Shown here: piece by piece, positions 1 to 7,500 of the stretch | How the letters are laid out: the number at the start of each line of letters is the position of its first letter | Numbering within the stretch: position 1 is the first letter of the stretch | Origin: Acinetobacter variabilis | Lineage (GTDB): Bacteria > Pseudomonadota > Gammaproteobacteria > Pseudomonadales > Moraxellaceae | Reading direction: 5' to 3' | Assembly: GCF_000369625.1 (NCBI RefSeq) | Contig: NZ_KB850112.1 | Location: forward strand, 213,571 to 277,570 | Length of the DNA: 64,000 nucleotides | Notes under the pieces: model-generated | The model's input: only the letters and a program-made list of their open reading frames with translations | What the model was told of the DNA's origin: nothing | The model's database searches: none | Translations under genes and position numbers: made by a program

Positions 1-837
1 ATGCAAGGCTGCCATACGTTGTTGTCCCACCGAGTCCATTTGGGCAAATTTGGCTTGGGCAGCGGCAATGGTGTCGTCATTCACATGACTCAATAATTCA
101 TCAGCGGCTTGCCAAGCGGCTTCATTGGTTTCACGCACAATCACGTGCAGACGAATACCATAGCTTAATGTACGACCTTTGGCAGCGGCTTTGGTTTTAA
201 GCTGCTCAATCTTCTCTTTGACGGCGGCAGGCGGCTCACCCCACGTCAAATAACTGTCAACTTGTTCGGCAGCCAGTGTTTGCGCCGCCTCAGATGAACC
301 GCCAAACCACAAGGGCGGATATGGCTGTTGTAGAGGGGGGTACAGCAATTTAGCATCTTCTACTTGCAAGCGTTCACCGTTAAAAGTAAAGGATTCGCCT
401 GTGTGCGAGCGAGTCAAAATCTCTCGCCAAATCGTGGTGTATTCACTGGCTGTCTGATAACGCGTCGCGTGGTCTTCAAAGATGCCATCGCCTTTAAGCT
501 CTTGTTCATCGCCGCCTGTGACCAGATTAAGCAGCAATCGACCATTTGATAATCGATCAAAGGTGCCTGTCATGCGAGCAGCAAGCGCGGGTGTCGTCAC
601 CCCAGGGCGTAATGCCGCCAAAAACTTTAAGCGAGTGGTCGCATCAATGAGACTAGCGGCGACCAACCAAGGGTCTTCACATGAGCGACCTGTCGGAATC
701 AACACGCCCTCATAGCCAAGGTTATCGGCTGCCACTGCAATTTGCTTCATATAGGTATGGTCAACGGTTCTTGCCCCTTTACTCGTGCCTAAATAACGAC
801 TGTCGCCATGTGTCGGTATAAACCAAAAAATTTTCAT
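1..837 (-). CDS. ssuD: FMNH2-dependent alkanesulfonate monooxygenase (partial, cut by left edge)
   Basis: Cytoplasmic two-component flavin monooxygenase that uses FMNH2 and O2 to release sulfite from alkanesulfonates for sulfur supply. The reverse strand reads [17 protein letters not shown] from 837 with no stop to base 1, giving about 279 of the usual 380-390 residues. Family stretches include [44 protein letters not shown] and [12 protein letters not shown]. An AGGGG ribosome-binding site lies 6 nt upstream of the ATG, which fixes the start. The rest of an ssu operon would lie outside the window to the left. Confidence 0.93.
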   Translation of the reverse strand, partial: MKIFWFIPTHGDSRYLGTSKGARTVDHTYMKQIAVAADNLGYEGVLIPTGRSCEDPWLVAASLIDATTRLKFLAALRPGVTTPALAARMTGTFDRLSNGRLLLNLVTGGDEQELKGDGIFEDHATRYQTASEYTTIWREILTRSHTGESFTFNGERLQVEDAKLLYPPLQQPYPPLWFGGSSEAAQTLAAEQVDSYLTWGEPPAAVKEKIEQLKTKAAAKGRTLSYGIRLHVIVRETNEAAWQAADELLSHVNDDTIAAAQAKFAQMDSVGQQRMAALH

Positions 838-1063
838 CGTAACCCCTGCTTGTAAGCTCAAAAATTGATTAAGATAACTCGCCTTCGGTCGTCTTTGCGT
901 AAGTCCTATTAATAAGTACGCTATTCGGTAGTAATTATTTTGATACCGGTAATTCATTAATGAACTTTATGATTTTCAACATAAAATGATAGGATTTCCT
1001 CTCTTTTTCTAGAATTTTTCTGTCTATATTTTAGAGAATAAAGTTGAGATTTTTAGAAATTAA

Positions 1064-1101
1064 TTATAAAAAATGCCAATTATATCAATAAGATAATTGG
1101 C
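1064..1101 (-). terminator. Rho-independent terminator of the island's leftward operon
   Basis: On the reverse strand a 9-bp perfect stem (GCCAATTAT / ATAATTGGC, plus positions 1093-1101 and 1075-1083) is followed by a T-rich tract. It lies just past the stop codon of the DnaC-like gene at 1119. Confidence 0.75.
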
Positions 1102-1118
1102 GGTAGTAAAGACTTCTT

Positions 1119-1871
1119 TTATCCGGTGATGCGTCTATCATCCCAATAACACGGTACTACAATCAAATTGTTTTCATGTAATCGTGACCATAATCGGACA
1201 CCTAAATCTCGCTGCATATTTTGGACTGTGAAGTTGGAAATCAGCAGAGTAGATTTCATGTTGTCATAACGGCTATATAAGACCTTATGCACCATCTCCA
1301 GGCGTTTTTCATGCCGGTCATGCAGGCCATATTCATCAATCACCAATAAATCAAAACTGGAGAAATGGTCGATGACTTCTTTCTCAGAGCGTGAAGCATC
1401 TGACCAGGTATCCATCATTTTTTGAGCAATTTCTGCGCTGGTATAGTAGCGTGCAGATTTTGTACTGTTATGCAGAATGTTGCGAATGATTGACGCACTC
1501 AGATGAGTCTTTCCTGTACCCGGTGTACCAATGAGCAGTAGGTTTGGATAATGGTCAGAAATAATCTGCTGTGCAAAAGCCTGACATAGTTTGATGGCAT
1601 TGTCTTGTGCAGGACATGCAACTACATAATTCTTGAAGCCACGATCCAGGTAGCGTTTATTGAGCCCTGAGTTTTTGATTTTCTGTTGTAGCAATCGCTG
1701 TTGCAACTCATCTGCATAGGCTGCATGTGAGTGATGGACGGTTTCTTTGGCACACAATTTACATAGCTTGTGACCAGCGATTTCCATCAGGGGTATATGA
1801 TGGGTAGGGCAAAGTGTTTCCGTTGTTTCTGTGCGAAACTGGAGCGTTTTAAGCATGGTATTCATGATCAC
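1119..1871 (-). CDS. DnaC/IstB-like ATP-binding replication protein
   Basis: A 250-aa AAA+ ATPase of the DnaC/phage helicase-loader type. Residues about 15-45 hold a zinc-finger-like CPTHHIPLMEIAGHKLCKLC. The Walker A is LLIGTPGTGKTHLSAS (about 112-127), the Walker B is LLVIDEYGLHD, and a sensor-like LLISNF follows. The family loads the replicative DnaB helicase, and phages use it to recruit the host replisome. It starts 5 bp after the DUF1376 gene stop, an arrangement like the lambda O/P pair, so the two are probably translated together. It is the last gene of the operon and is followed by a terminator. I am sure of the family; the role in island replication is inferred. Confidence 0.85.
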   Translation of the reverse strand: MIMNTMLKTLQFRTETTETLCPTHHIPLMEIAGHKLCKLCAKETVHHSHAAYADELQQRLLQQKIKNSGLNKRYLDRGFKNYVVACPAQDNAIKLCQAFAQQIISDHYPNLLLIGTPGTGKTHLSASIIRNILHNSTKSARYYTSAEIAQKMMDTWSDASRSEKEVIDHFSSFDLLVIDEYGLHDRHEKRLEMVHKVLYSRYDNMKSTLLISNFTVQNMQRDLGVRLWSRLHENNLIVVPCYWDDRRITG

Positions 1872-1875
1872 TCTC

Positions 1876-2436
1876 CTAAATCCATTTGGAATTTTCTAAA
1901 AAATCCTCATTTTTTTCTTCAAAATTTGAAGATGAAGATGAAGATGAAGATGAAGATGAAGATGAAGATGAAGATGAAGATGAAGGGCATGGTTCAAGCA
2001 TGACTTGAGTAATACTCGGGTTCTTCTCAGGAGCTGCTTGAGCATTTACTTTTCGTTGCTTGGCTGATGCTTGAGCATTACTTGCGGATTTCCCCCAACG
2101 TACTTGAGCTGCATTTTTAGCTTTATCAGATTTCATTTGCTGATTTTGCAATGCTTGGCTTTTTAAACTGCTTAAGAAATTTGAATGAATCTGCTCAGAC
2201 TCGACTTCAAACAATTCTAGGGCCATCAGCGTATTTAACAAAGTTTTAGCCTTGGTGTGCTGCGGTAATTTCGTGATGCTACAAACAGTCGCTAGGTCGT
2301 GAGGAATGGCACCATTTTTCCAGAAATCCATCATTAACAGCAGTGCCGCACCAATTTGTTCTGCCGTCATTCGTGCAAATTTTGCCTGTAGGTCGCCAAT
2401 ATAGAGTGGCATCCAAATTGAAATATCTTTATGCAT
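1876..2436 (-). CDS. DUF1376 family phage replication-initiation-like protein with polyserine tract
   Basis: A 186-aa protein whose N-terminus (WMPLYIGDLQAKFARMTAEQ, about 9-28) is typical of DUF1376 proteins, which are usually encoded beside DnaC-like helicase loaders in prophages. The middle is basic, with KSDKAKNAAQVRWGK. Near the C-terminus an uninterrupted polyserine run is encoded by a hexanucleotide repeat (plus 1928-1985). It lies immediately upstream of the DnaC-like gene. By analogy with lambda O it may bind the element's origin, but no function is proven for this family and the assignment is by neighbourhood. Confidence 0.75.
   Translation of the reverse strand: MHKDISIWMPLYIGDLQAKFARMTAEQIGAALLLMMDFWKNGAIPHDLATVCSITKLPQHTKAKTLLNTLMALELFEVESEQIHSNFLSSLKSQALQNQQMKSDKAKNAAQVRWGKSASNAQASAKQRKVNAQAAPEKNPSITQVMLEPCPSSSSSSSSSSSSSSSSSSSNFEEKNEDFLENSKWI
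1928..1985. repeat. Hexanucleotide microsatellite (GAAGAT), about 9.7 copies, inside the DUF1376 gene
   Basis: Nine perfect GAAGAT units at 1928-1981 plus GAAG. Read on the reverse strand it encodes alternating TCT/TCA serine codons, a polyserine run. The 6-bp unit means that slippage changes the length of the run without shifting the frame. Confidence 0.95.
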
Positions 2437-2504
2437 GTGTTCACCTTTTTATAGGTATAGAGGGGCTAAGGTCATCGATTTGATGACCTTTTATGATTGT
2501 TTTA

Positions 2505-2759
2505 TTAGTGAGCTAGGCTCATTAACCGGAAACGGGCCTGTTGAGCCAAGTCATCGTAATGAGCTTGCCCTTCATCCAGCATTCGCTGTAGCCAGAGTCT
2601 TAATGCTTGGTGATCATCGAAGCATTTATTGATTTCCAGCAAAAAGGCCAGATTGTGCAGTTTGGGAATGTGTAGCTCATGGATTAATTCACGAGCGACC
2701 ATATCTGCTTCTGGGCTAACGACTACGCCGCCAAAAAAAGCTTTACTGTTCATGGACAA
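2505..2759 (-). CDS. Small hypothetical protein of the island
   Basis: An 84-aa ORF starting MSMNSKAFFGG, with ELIHELHIPKLHNLAFLLE in the middle and an amphipathic helical C-terminal half (LWLQRMLDEGQAHYDDLAQQ). It overlaps the integrase stop by 17 bp, so it is probably translationally coupled to the integrase and lies in the same leftward operon. I recognise no family. Its position between int and the replication genes suggests an accessory replication or regulatory protein; this is inference. Confidence 0.6.
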   Translation of the reverse strand: MSMNSKAFFGGVVVSPEADMVARELIHELHIPKLHNLAFLLEINKCFDDHQALRLWLQRMLDEGQAHYDDLAQQARFRLMSLAH

Positions 2760-3927
2760 GCTTCTCTGTATTCAGTCTCTCCAGCATGGCTTCAAAAGCA
2801 CTACCATCGCGGCGCGTAACATTAGGGATGTAACGGCTATAGACCCGGAATAGCATTTCAGTCGTTGAATGTCCCAGCTGGCGTGCAATCCATTCTGGGT
2901 TCTCGCCTGCCGACAGCCAGAGCGTAGCTGCAGTATGACGTGTTTGATAAGCACGACGAGGTTTTAGCCCTAAATAGCGTAGCAGGGGATGCCAGACACG
3001 CTTATTGACCAGGCGATAATCAAGCGGCCCACCATCGCGATTACAAAATACAAATTCTGATTTTCCAGAATTTAAGCTTTTTTGTTGCAGAAAGGCCTGA
3101 TAAACCCGATCACTCATCTGGATCGTGCGGTCAGAACCATAAGTTTTGGTTCCACCAAGCTCCCCATTCACCAATGCTTCACGAATGTGGATTTCCCGAC
3201 GTTGTAAGTCCACATTTTTCCATTGCAAGCCATCGATCTCACTGGTGCGCATACCTGTGAAAAATCGAACAGTATAATAAGGCTTAAAATCATCACGAAC
3301 TGTGGCAAGGATTGCGTGTACTTCCTTTAATGAAAAAGGTGTTACTTTAATCTTTCCTTGCTTTAAGTTCTTGATATTTTTATAAGGGCTATCAAATTCA
3401 TATCGTTCGGCAGCACTATCGAGTATCATACGAAGCACTATCATAATCTGGTTGATTCTTGATGGTGAAAGGCATTCTTGGTTTTTTCCGTGAGTCACTT
3501 TGGCGAGGGATGAACGGAATCCAAGAATGTCTGACTTTTTAATATTAATAACAGGAATTGCGCCAAAAAAAGGGATCAAGTACTTTTTGATTACAATTTG
3601 AATTTTCTCCTTATAACTTGTACGCCACTCTATTTCTTTATCAGTGAACCAGATTTCACAGAACTTTGAAAATAGAGGTGTTTTAGAGCTGATTTCATTT
3701 ACTCTGTTTTCTGCATTTTTGATTTCTTTCAAACGAGAACTTTTTGGAAAGTACTTAGCATAGTCAAAAATACCCAATAAGATTTCCGCTTCCATTCGCT
3801 CAATCACTTTTTCAAGCTTTTTGCGATTCGGAGCATTGTCTTCAAGAGCTGTTGTTTCACGACAACGGATGTTTAAGTATCGAAAATCGACACATAACTT
3901 ACCGTATCTAGTACGGATGGCAGCCAT
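2743..3927 (-). CDS. int: Tyrosine-family site-specific integrase
   Basis: A 394-aa tyrosine recombinase. The N-terminus (about 1-60, RYGKLCVDFRYLNIRCRETT) matches the DUF3596 arm-DNA-binding domain. A SAM-like core-binding domain follows at about 85-190. The catalytic domain shows the first Arg in FFTGMRTSEIDGLQW, the second box as YQTRHTAATLW (Tyr where many members have His), the LGHST histidine, and the nucleophile region FRVYSRYIPN. The length is normal and the frame intact. The excisionase-like gene starts 14 bp upstream, the usual xis-int coupling. It should drive chromosomal integration and excision of the island. Confidence 0.92.
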   Translation of the reverse strand: MAAIRTRYGKLCVDFRYLNIRCRETTALEDNAPNRKKLEKVIERMEAEILLGIFDYAKYFPKSSRLKEIKNAENRVNEISSKTPLFSKFCEIWFTDKEIEWRTSYKEKIQIVIKKYLIPFFGAIPVINIKKSDILGFRSSLAKVTHGKNQECLSPSRINQIMIVLRMILDSAAERYEFDSPYKNIKNLKQGKIKVTPFSLKEVHAILATVRDDFKPYYTVRFFTGMRTSEIDGLQWKNVDLQRREIHIREALVNGELGGTKTYGSDRTIQMSDRVYQAFLQQKSLNSGKSEFVFCNRDGGPLDYRLVNKRVWHPLLRYLGLKPRRAYQTRHTAATLWLSAGENPEWIARQLGHSTTEMLFRVYSRYIPNVTRRDGSAFEAMLERLNTEKLVHEQ

Positions 3928-3940
3928 AATAATATCCTCC

Positions 3941-4156
3941 TTATTGAAGTTGTAGGCTGTGTAGCGAGCCTAAAGTGGTTTTAGTCATATCTTCTTCAAT
4001 ACGCTCCCATACATATAAAATTTTGCGTCCACCAAAAGGGCGGATGTAATGAATACCTTCGATTAGAACGCTATCCTTTAACTGATTACGAATGGTACGT
4101 TCGTTATAATGGATTCGTTCTGCCAATTCTTTTGTAGTAATATAAGTAAGATTCAT
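3941..4156 (-). CDS. Excisionase / AlpA-like winged-helix DNA-binding protein
   Basis: A 71-aa protein with an N-terminal MerR/AlpA-type helix-turn-helix: YITTKELAERIHYNERTIRN (about 5-24), then a wing-like GIHYIRPFGGRKILY. Proteins of this size immediately upstream of an integrase usually act as excisionases or as activators of int. The ATG at 4156 has an AGGATAC sequence upstream. It opens the leftward operon, facing away from the Cro/CI-like gene across a 110-bp control region with repeated CACAATG motifs. Confidence 0.72.
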   Translation of the reverse strand: MNLTYITTKELAERIHYNERTIRNQLKDSVLIEGIHYIRPFGGRKILYVWERIEEDMTKTTLGSLHSLQLQ

Positions 4157-4179
4157 GTTTGTATCCTTTTATAAAGTAT

Positions 4180-4259
4180 CACAATGGTGTTATTTAAGAT
4201 CACAATGCAATAATAAATGCGTTTAATACATCATGCAAGTACTTTATTACACAATGGTG
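4180..4259. promoter_or_regulatory. Intergenic control region with three direct CACAATG(GTG) repeats
   Basis: CACAATGGTG occurs at 4180-4189 and 4250-4259, and a shorter CACAATG at 4201-4207. All are in the same orientation, between the divergent excisionase-like and Cro/CI-like genes. The last copy overlaps the presumed ribosome-binding site of the repressor gene. The layout suggests operator sites for the repressor; the binding is inferred. Confidence 0.45.
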
Positions 4260-4266
4260 GTAATTA

Positions 4267-4473
4267 ATGATAGTTTGTAACTTGCCTGTTCTTTTGGCGG
4301 AACGAAGAATGAAAGTGGCAGATGTAGCTCGGGCAACCGGAATGAGTAAGACGACTTTACATAAGCTTTATAATGGTCAATCAACTCGTATTGATTTTGA
4401 AACATTAGAAAAATTGTGCGTATTGTTAAATGTAGACGTTGGTGATTTATTAAAGTTCAAGCCAGATGAATAA
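4267..4473 (+). CDS. Cro/CI-type helix-turn-helix repressor
   Basis: A 68-aa single-domain XRE-family regulator (HTH_26 type). The motif VADVARATGMSKTTLHKLYN forms the helix-turn-helix (residues about 18-37), followed by IDFETLEKLCVLLNVDVGDL, typical of this family. It has no oligomerisation or cleavage domain, so it resembles Cro or small satellite repressors more than lambda CI. It is transcribed away from the xis-int-rep operon, and the intervening repeats could be its operators. A strong hairpin terminator follows. Confidence 0.82.
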   Translation: MIVCNLPVLLAERRMKVADVARATGMSKTTLHKLYNGQSTRIDFETLEKLCVLLNVDVGDLLKFKPDE

Positions 4474-4545
4474 TTATTGCTAATAAAAAGCGTCATATAA
4501 TTTAATAATTTTCTAGTTAGTATATTGTTTTTATTAAGTATTTTT

Positions 4546-4571
4546 GGTGACCAAATTTGGTCACCATTTTT
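4546..4571 (+). terminator. Terminator with a perfect 20-bp palindrome
   Basis: GGTGACCAAATTTGGTCACC at 4546-4565 is a perfect palindrome flanked by T-rich sequence on both sides (ATTTTTTAT follows). It closes the repressor gene. Its half-site TTTGGTCAC recurs downstream at 4709-4728. Confidence 0.6.
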
Positions 4572-4708
4572 TATAAGAGATTAAAAAGCTTTAATGAAAG
4601 CCATAAGGCAGTGCTTCAGGTTTTTTTAAAAATTACTCAGTTCATATTGAGTAGAATTCATGCAAAAACTTAAACATGTTGATCTATAGTTGACATTGAT
4701 AGGGCACG

Positions 4709-4728
4709 TTTTGGTCACTTTTGGTCAC
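4709..4728. repeat. Tandem 10-bp direct repeat TTTTGGTCAC x2
   Basis: Two perfect abutting copies of TTTTGGTCAC in the stretch between the repressor and the tRNA-Gly genes (4474-4826). Apart from this repeat and the palindrome at 4546-4565 I see no gene or RNA in that AT-rich stretch. The shared TTTGGTCAC core suggests a common protein-binding site, or part of the island's junction. Confidence 0.6.
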
Positions 4729-4827
4729 GTAAGCCCACTCTTAACTGATCTAACTTAACTTTTTACTCACTTTGAAGCTGATAGCTTTATAGACTGAAAG
4801 AAAAAATGTTATTTAAAATCAACAACG

Positions 4828-4859
4828 AAAAAGCCCCAATCTTTCGATCAGGGCTTTTT
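4828..4859 (-). terminator. Terminator of the tRNA-Gly transcript
   Basis: AAAAAGCCC (4828-4836) pairs with GGGCTTTTT (4851-4859). The hairpin lies 5 bp past the 3' end of the first tRNA-Gly on the reverse strand. Its position right behind the tRNA argues that no element has integrated into that tRNA 3' end. Confidence 0.75.
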
Positions 4860-4864
4860 GAATT

Positions 4865-4940
<76 letters not shown>

Positions 4941-4985
4941 AGGGTCGATCGATTTTTTACTTTAAAAAATGAACAAAAAAGAATT

Positions 4986-5061
<76 letters not shown>

Positions 5062-5291
5062 ATGCCGTGTATAATACAGCATGCAAAAACAGGGTCAATA
5101 ACTTTATGAAAAATCTTATGTCGATTGCATAAAATAAAAGCAATATTCTCTGTGCTTCCAGACAATTAGACAAAATTTATGCAAAATTTAATGAAATCTC
5201 GGCACAATCAAATAATTGCAGACATTTTTTGCACCGAAATAGCGGATAGAACAGGGTATACTGGACCCATATCTTGAATCGGAGTCAGGCC

Positions 5292-5600
5292 ATGAGCTTA
5301 GAACAACAACTGAAAGACCGTTTGGCACAATTGTCACCTACTTACCTGGAAGTCGTGAATGAATCTTCGGGTCATGGTGGATATTTTCCGGGTAAGGAAT
5401 CGCATTTTAAGGCAGTGATTGTCAGTGAAGCCTTTGCCGGCCTGCGTGCGGTACAACGCCATCAAAAGGTCTATGCTGCGGCAGGTGATTTGCTGTCTAA
5501 AGATAAAATTCATGCCTTGGCAATTCATGCTTTCTTGCCTGAAGAGTGGACAGGACAGGATACGTCTAGTCCGGAATGTGCACATGCACCAAAAAACTAA
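5292..5600 (+). CDS. bolA: BolA family protein
   Basis: A 102-aa BolA-like protein. Family members work with monothiol glutaredoxins in iron-sulfur cluster handling and affect cell shape under stress. It contains LEVVNESSGHGGYFPGKESH, with the conserved SxxH-type region, then FKAVIVSEAF and VQRHQKVYAAAGDLL and HALAIHAFLPEEW. A GGAG sequence 7 nt before the ATG at 5292 favours that start over a TTG at 5274. It ends 9 bp before the SirB2-like gene, suggesting co-transcription. Confidence 0.92.
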   Translation: MSLEQQLKDRLAQLSPTYLEVVNESSGHGGYFPGKESHFKAVIVSEAFAGLRAVQRHQKVYAAAGDLLSKDKIHALAIHAFLPEEWTGQDTSSPECAHAPKN

Positions 5601-5609
5601 GAGGACTTT

Positions 5610-6002
5610 ATGGATACCCAGCTTTTAGTCAAGATTATTCATATGTCTGCGGCAGGACTGGCCATTGTGGCCATTCTTGCGCGTGCTATTACCCTGTTTA
5701 TGGGTACACAGGGCAATCAACCGAATCCAAAAGCACGTGTATTTCTGGTCGCTTTGCAGCACCTGGTGATTAGCGTGATTGCCTTAACTGGGATTATTGC
5801 CCTGTTTTTAAAGAATTTTGATGTACAGCCTTGGTTTTATGCCAAAATTATTTTATTTCTGGTGCTGATTTCATCCTTGGGCAAAGCGTATAAAAAAGAT
5901 GATTCAATCCTGCTGGTACAACGCCGTGCTGGCTTATTTATTGCTGTGGTTTCACTTATTGCGATTATGGTATTGGTCATGATCAAGCCGAATTTTGGCT
6001 AA
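5610..6002 (+). CDS. SirB2 family membrane protein
   Basis: A 130-aa integral membrane protein with four predicted hydrophobic helices (about 5-27, 45-66, 75-92, 107-125). The opening LLVKIIHMSAAGLAIVAILA and HLVISVIALTGIIALF fit the SirB2 family, whose biochemical role is not established. It has an AGGA ribosome-binding site before the ATG and is tightly linked to bolA. Confidence 0.8.
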   Translation: MDTQLLVKIIHMSAAGLAIVAILARAITLFMGTQGNQPNPKARVFLVALQHLVISVIALTGIIALFLKNFDVQPWFYAKIILFLVLISSLGKAYKKDDSILLVQRRAGLFIAVVSLIAIMVLVMIKPNFG

Positions 6003-6063
6003 ATTATTCATCAGTCAATGAACTCAAACATACTGATCATTAGAAAAATAAAGAGGGGTGTTT

Positions 6064-6900
6064 ATGCATACTCGTGTGGTTTTTAATCAAAAAGGTGGGG
6101 TGGGGAAATCGAGTATTGCAGTCAATTTGGCAGCAATCAGTGCGCATCAGGGGCTTAAAACCCTGTTAATCGATCTTGATCCGCAGGCAAACTCCAGCCA
6201 GTATTTACTAGGGGATGATGCAACTTATTCGAGTGACAAGCCGGCGCTGGAGCCGAATATTGAAAACTATTTTGAAGATGTATTGGGGAACCAGCAGAGC
6301 AAAAGCTTAATTGGTAATGCGATTGGTTCCATTCTCAAGACCCGGGCTAAAGGGCTGGAAAGTTATCTGCATCAATCACCTTTTAAAAATCTGGATGTCA
6401 TTCCGGCCAGTCCAAGTTTGGGCACATTGGCCCATGCACTGGAATCCAAGCATAAGATTTACAAGCTGCGCGATGCCTTGCAACCACTTGCTGAGCATTA
6501 TGACCGGGTGTTTATTGATACTCCGCCAGCATTTAATTTCTTTACACTTTCAGCCCTGATTGCTGCAGACCGTGTTCTGATTCCGTTTGACTGTGATGTG
6601 TTTTCTAAACGGGCCTTGCAAACTCTGATTGAGAATGTCATCGAAACTCAGGATGATCATAACGAACGTCTGGAAATTGAAGGCATCGTGGTCAACCAGT
6701 TTCAGGCTCAGGCAAAACTGCCTCGCGAAGTGGTACAGCAACTAAGAGATGAAGGTCTTCCGGTACTAAACAGCATGTTGCCACCGTCGGTGCTGATGAA
6801 AGAGTCACATCAAAAAAATCAGCCATTAATTCACTTGGCAACTGATCATAAATTGACTCAGGCCTATCAATCATTGTTCAATGAGATAGAGCAGCATTAA
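6064..6900 (+). CDS. Orphan ParA family ATPase
   Basis: A cytosolic deviant Walker ATPase of about 278 aa. The P-loop is FNQKGGVGKSSIAVNLAA near the N-terminus, followed by LLIDLDPQANSSQYL and VFIDTPPAFN. It contains LIPFDCDVFSKRALQTL and the ParA-type GIVVNQFQAQAKLPREVVQQ. The start at ATG 6064 is preferred over GTG 6058 because AGAGGGG sits at a good distance. No parB-like gene is adjacent, so it is unlikely to be the chromosomal segregation ParA; such orphans often position other cargo. The next gene is a small lipoprotein 13 bp downstream. Confidence 0.88.
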   Translation: MHTRVVFNQKGGVGKSSIAVNLAAISAHQGLKTLLIDLDPQANSSQYLLGDDATYSSDKPALEPNIENYFEDVLGNQQSKSLIGNAIGSILKTRAKGLESYLHQSPFKNLDVIPASPSLGTLAHALESKHKIYKLRDALQPLAEHYDRVFIDTPPAFNFFTLSALIAADRVLIPFDCDVFSKRALQTLIENVIETQDDHNERLEIEGIVVNQFQAQAKLPREVVQQLRDEGLPVLNSMLPPSVLMKESHQKNQPLIHLATDHKLTQAYQSLFNEIEQH

Positions 6901-6913
6901 GATCGAGTTAACT

Positions 6914-7306
6914 ATGAAACTTGTGAAAATAAGCCTGGCGATCAGCATACTTAGCTTGCTGAGTGCCTGTGCAACGACGGTCAAACCGACCTATGTTTCA
7001 CCCACTCATTATCAAACCCTCAACTGTCAGCAGCTTCAGGGGGAATACAACCGTATTCAGCAATATCTTGATAATGGTGTTGAGCCGCCTAAACGTACAG
7101 GTGTCGGCGTAGGGGTAGGCATCGGTGGTGGCTGGGGCAGCCGCGGTGGCTGGGGCATTGGTCCGAGTGTATCAGTGAATATGGGACAGTCTTCCAATAC
7201 CAAACGCACTGAAACGGCACGTCTACTGGGTGAACAGGAAGCTATTGTACAAGCTGCAAAATTTAAAGCCTGCCCAATTGTTGTCCGTCAAAACACCAAT
7301 AAATAG
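6914..7306 (+). CDS. Glycine-rich lipoprotein
   Basis: A 130-aa exported lipoprotein. The signal MKLVKISLAISILSLLSAC ends in the lipobox LSAC with Cys19 as the lipidated residue. The mature part contains TLNCQQLQGEYNRIQQYLD, then a glycine-rich stretch (GVGVGVGIGGGWGSRGGWG, about 64-82) and LLGEQEAIVQAAKFKAC. It probably sits in the outer membrane, facing the periplasm. The function is unknown. It uses TAG as its terminator, followed by a hairpin at 7321-7351. It probably shares a transcript with the ParA-like gene. Confidence 0.85.
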   Translation: MKLVKISLAISILSLLSACATTVKPTYVSPTHYQTLNCQQLQGEYNRIQQYLDNGVEPPKRTGVGVGVGIGGGWGSRGGWGIGPSVSVNMGQSSNTKRTETARLLGEQEAIVQAAKFKACPIVVRQNTNK

Positions 7307-7320
7307 CCCTCTAAATATCA

Positions 7321-7351
7321 AAAAAATGCTGACTTTAAGTCGGCATTTTTT
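7321..7351 (+). terminator. Rho-independent terminator after the lipoprotein
   Basis: AAAAAATGCTGACTT pairs with AAGTCGGCATTTTTT, with one G-T pair in the stem. It closes the 5292-7306 gene cluster. Confidence 0.8.
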
Positions 7352-7500
7352 CTATCTTAAAAATGATTGCTCAAGTGACACAGTTCACAGTATTCACCAG
7401 AAAAAATGACCGATGCGCATAAAATTTTGAAAGATCCCGTCTTGTGATCAGAACACGAGATTGGTTAAGGTAATCACCTTGTCTGATATGTTTAACTACC

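Larger units (their letters stand above)
1064..4566. mobile_element. Compact integrase-bearing satellite island (about 3.5 kb)
   Basis: Between ssuD and the tRNA-Gly pair lies a self-contained block. A leftward operon carries an excisionase-like gene, tyrosine integrase, 84-aa ORF, DUF1376 protein and DnaC-like ATPase. A rightward Cro/CI-like repressor sits opposite. Terminator hairpins stand at both outer ends (1064-1101 and 4546-4565). No capsid, terminase, portal, tail or lysis gene is present, so this is either a satellite or a prophage reduced to its integration and replication module. The coordinates are the outer terminators, not att sites: I found no convincing direct repeat to define the ends. 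Confidence 0.6.

Noticed and set aside
1928..1985. Phase-variable switch or CRISPR-like array
   Set aside because: The 6-bp unit cannot cause frameshifts, and there are no spacers. It is a simple coding microsatellite.
2629..2853. 74-aa plus-strand ORF within the integrase region
   Set aside because: It lies opposite the integrase and the small ORF, in a frame without family signal.
5334..5585. 83-aa reverse-strand ORF opposite bolA
   Set aside because: Shadow of a recognised gene, with no ribosome-binding site and no family match.
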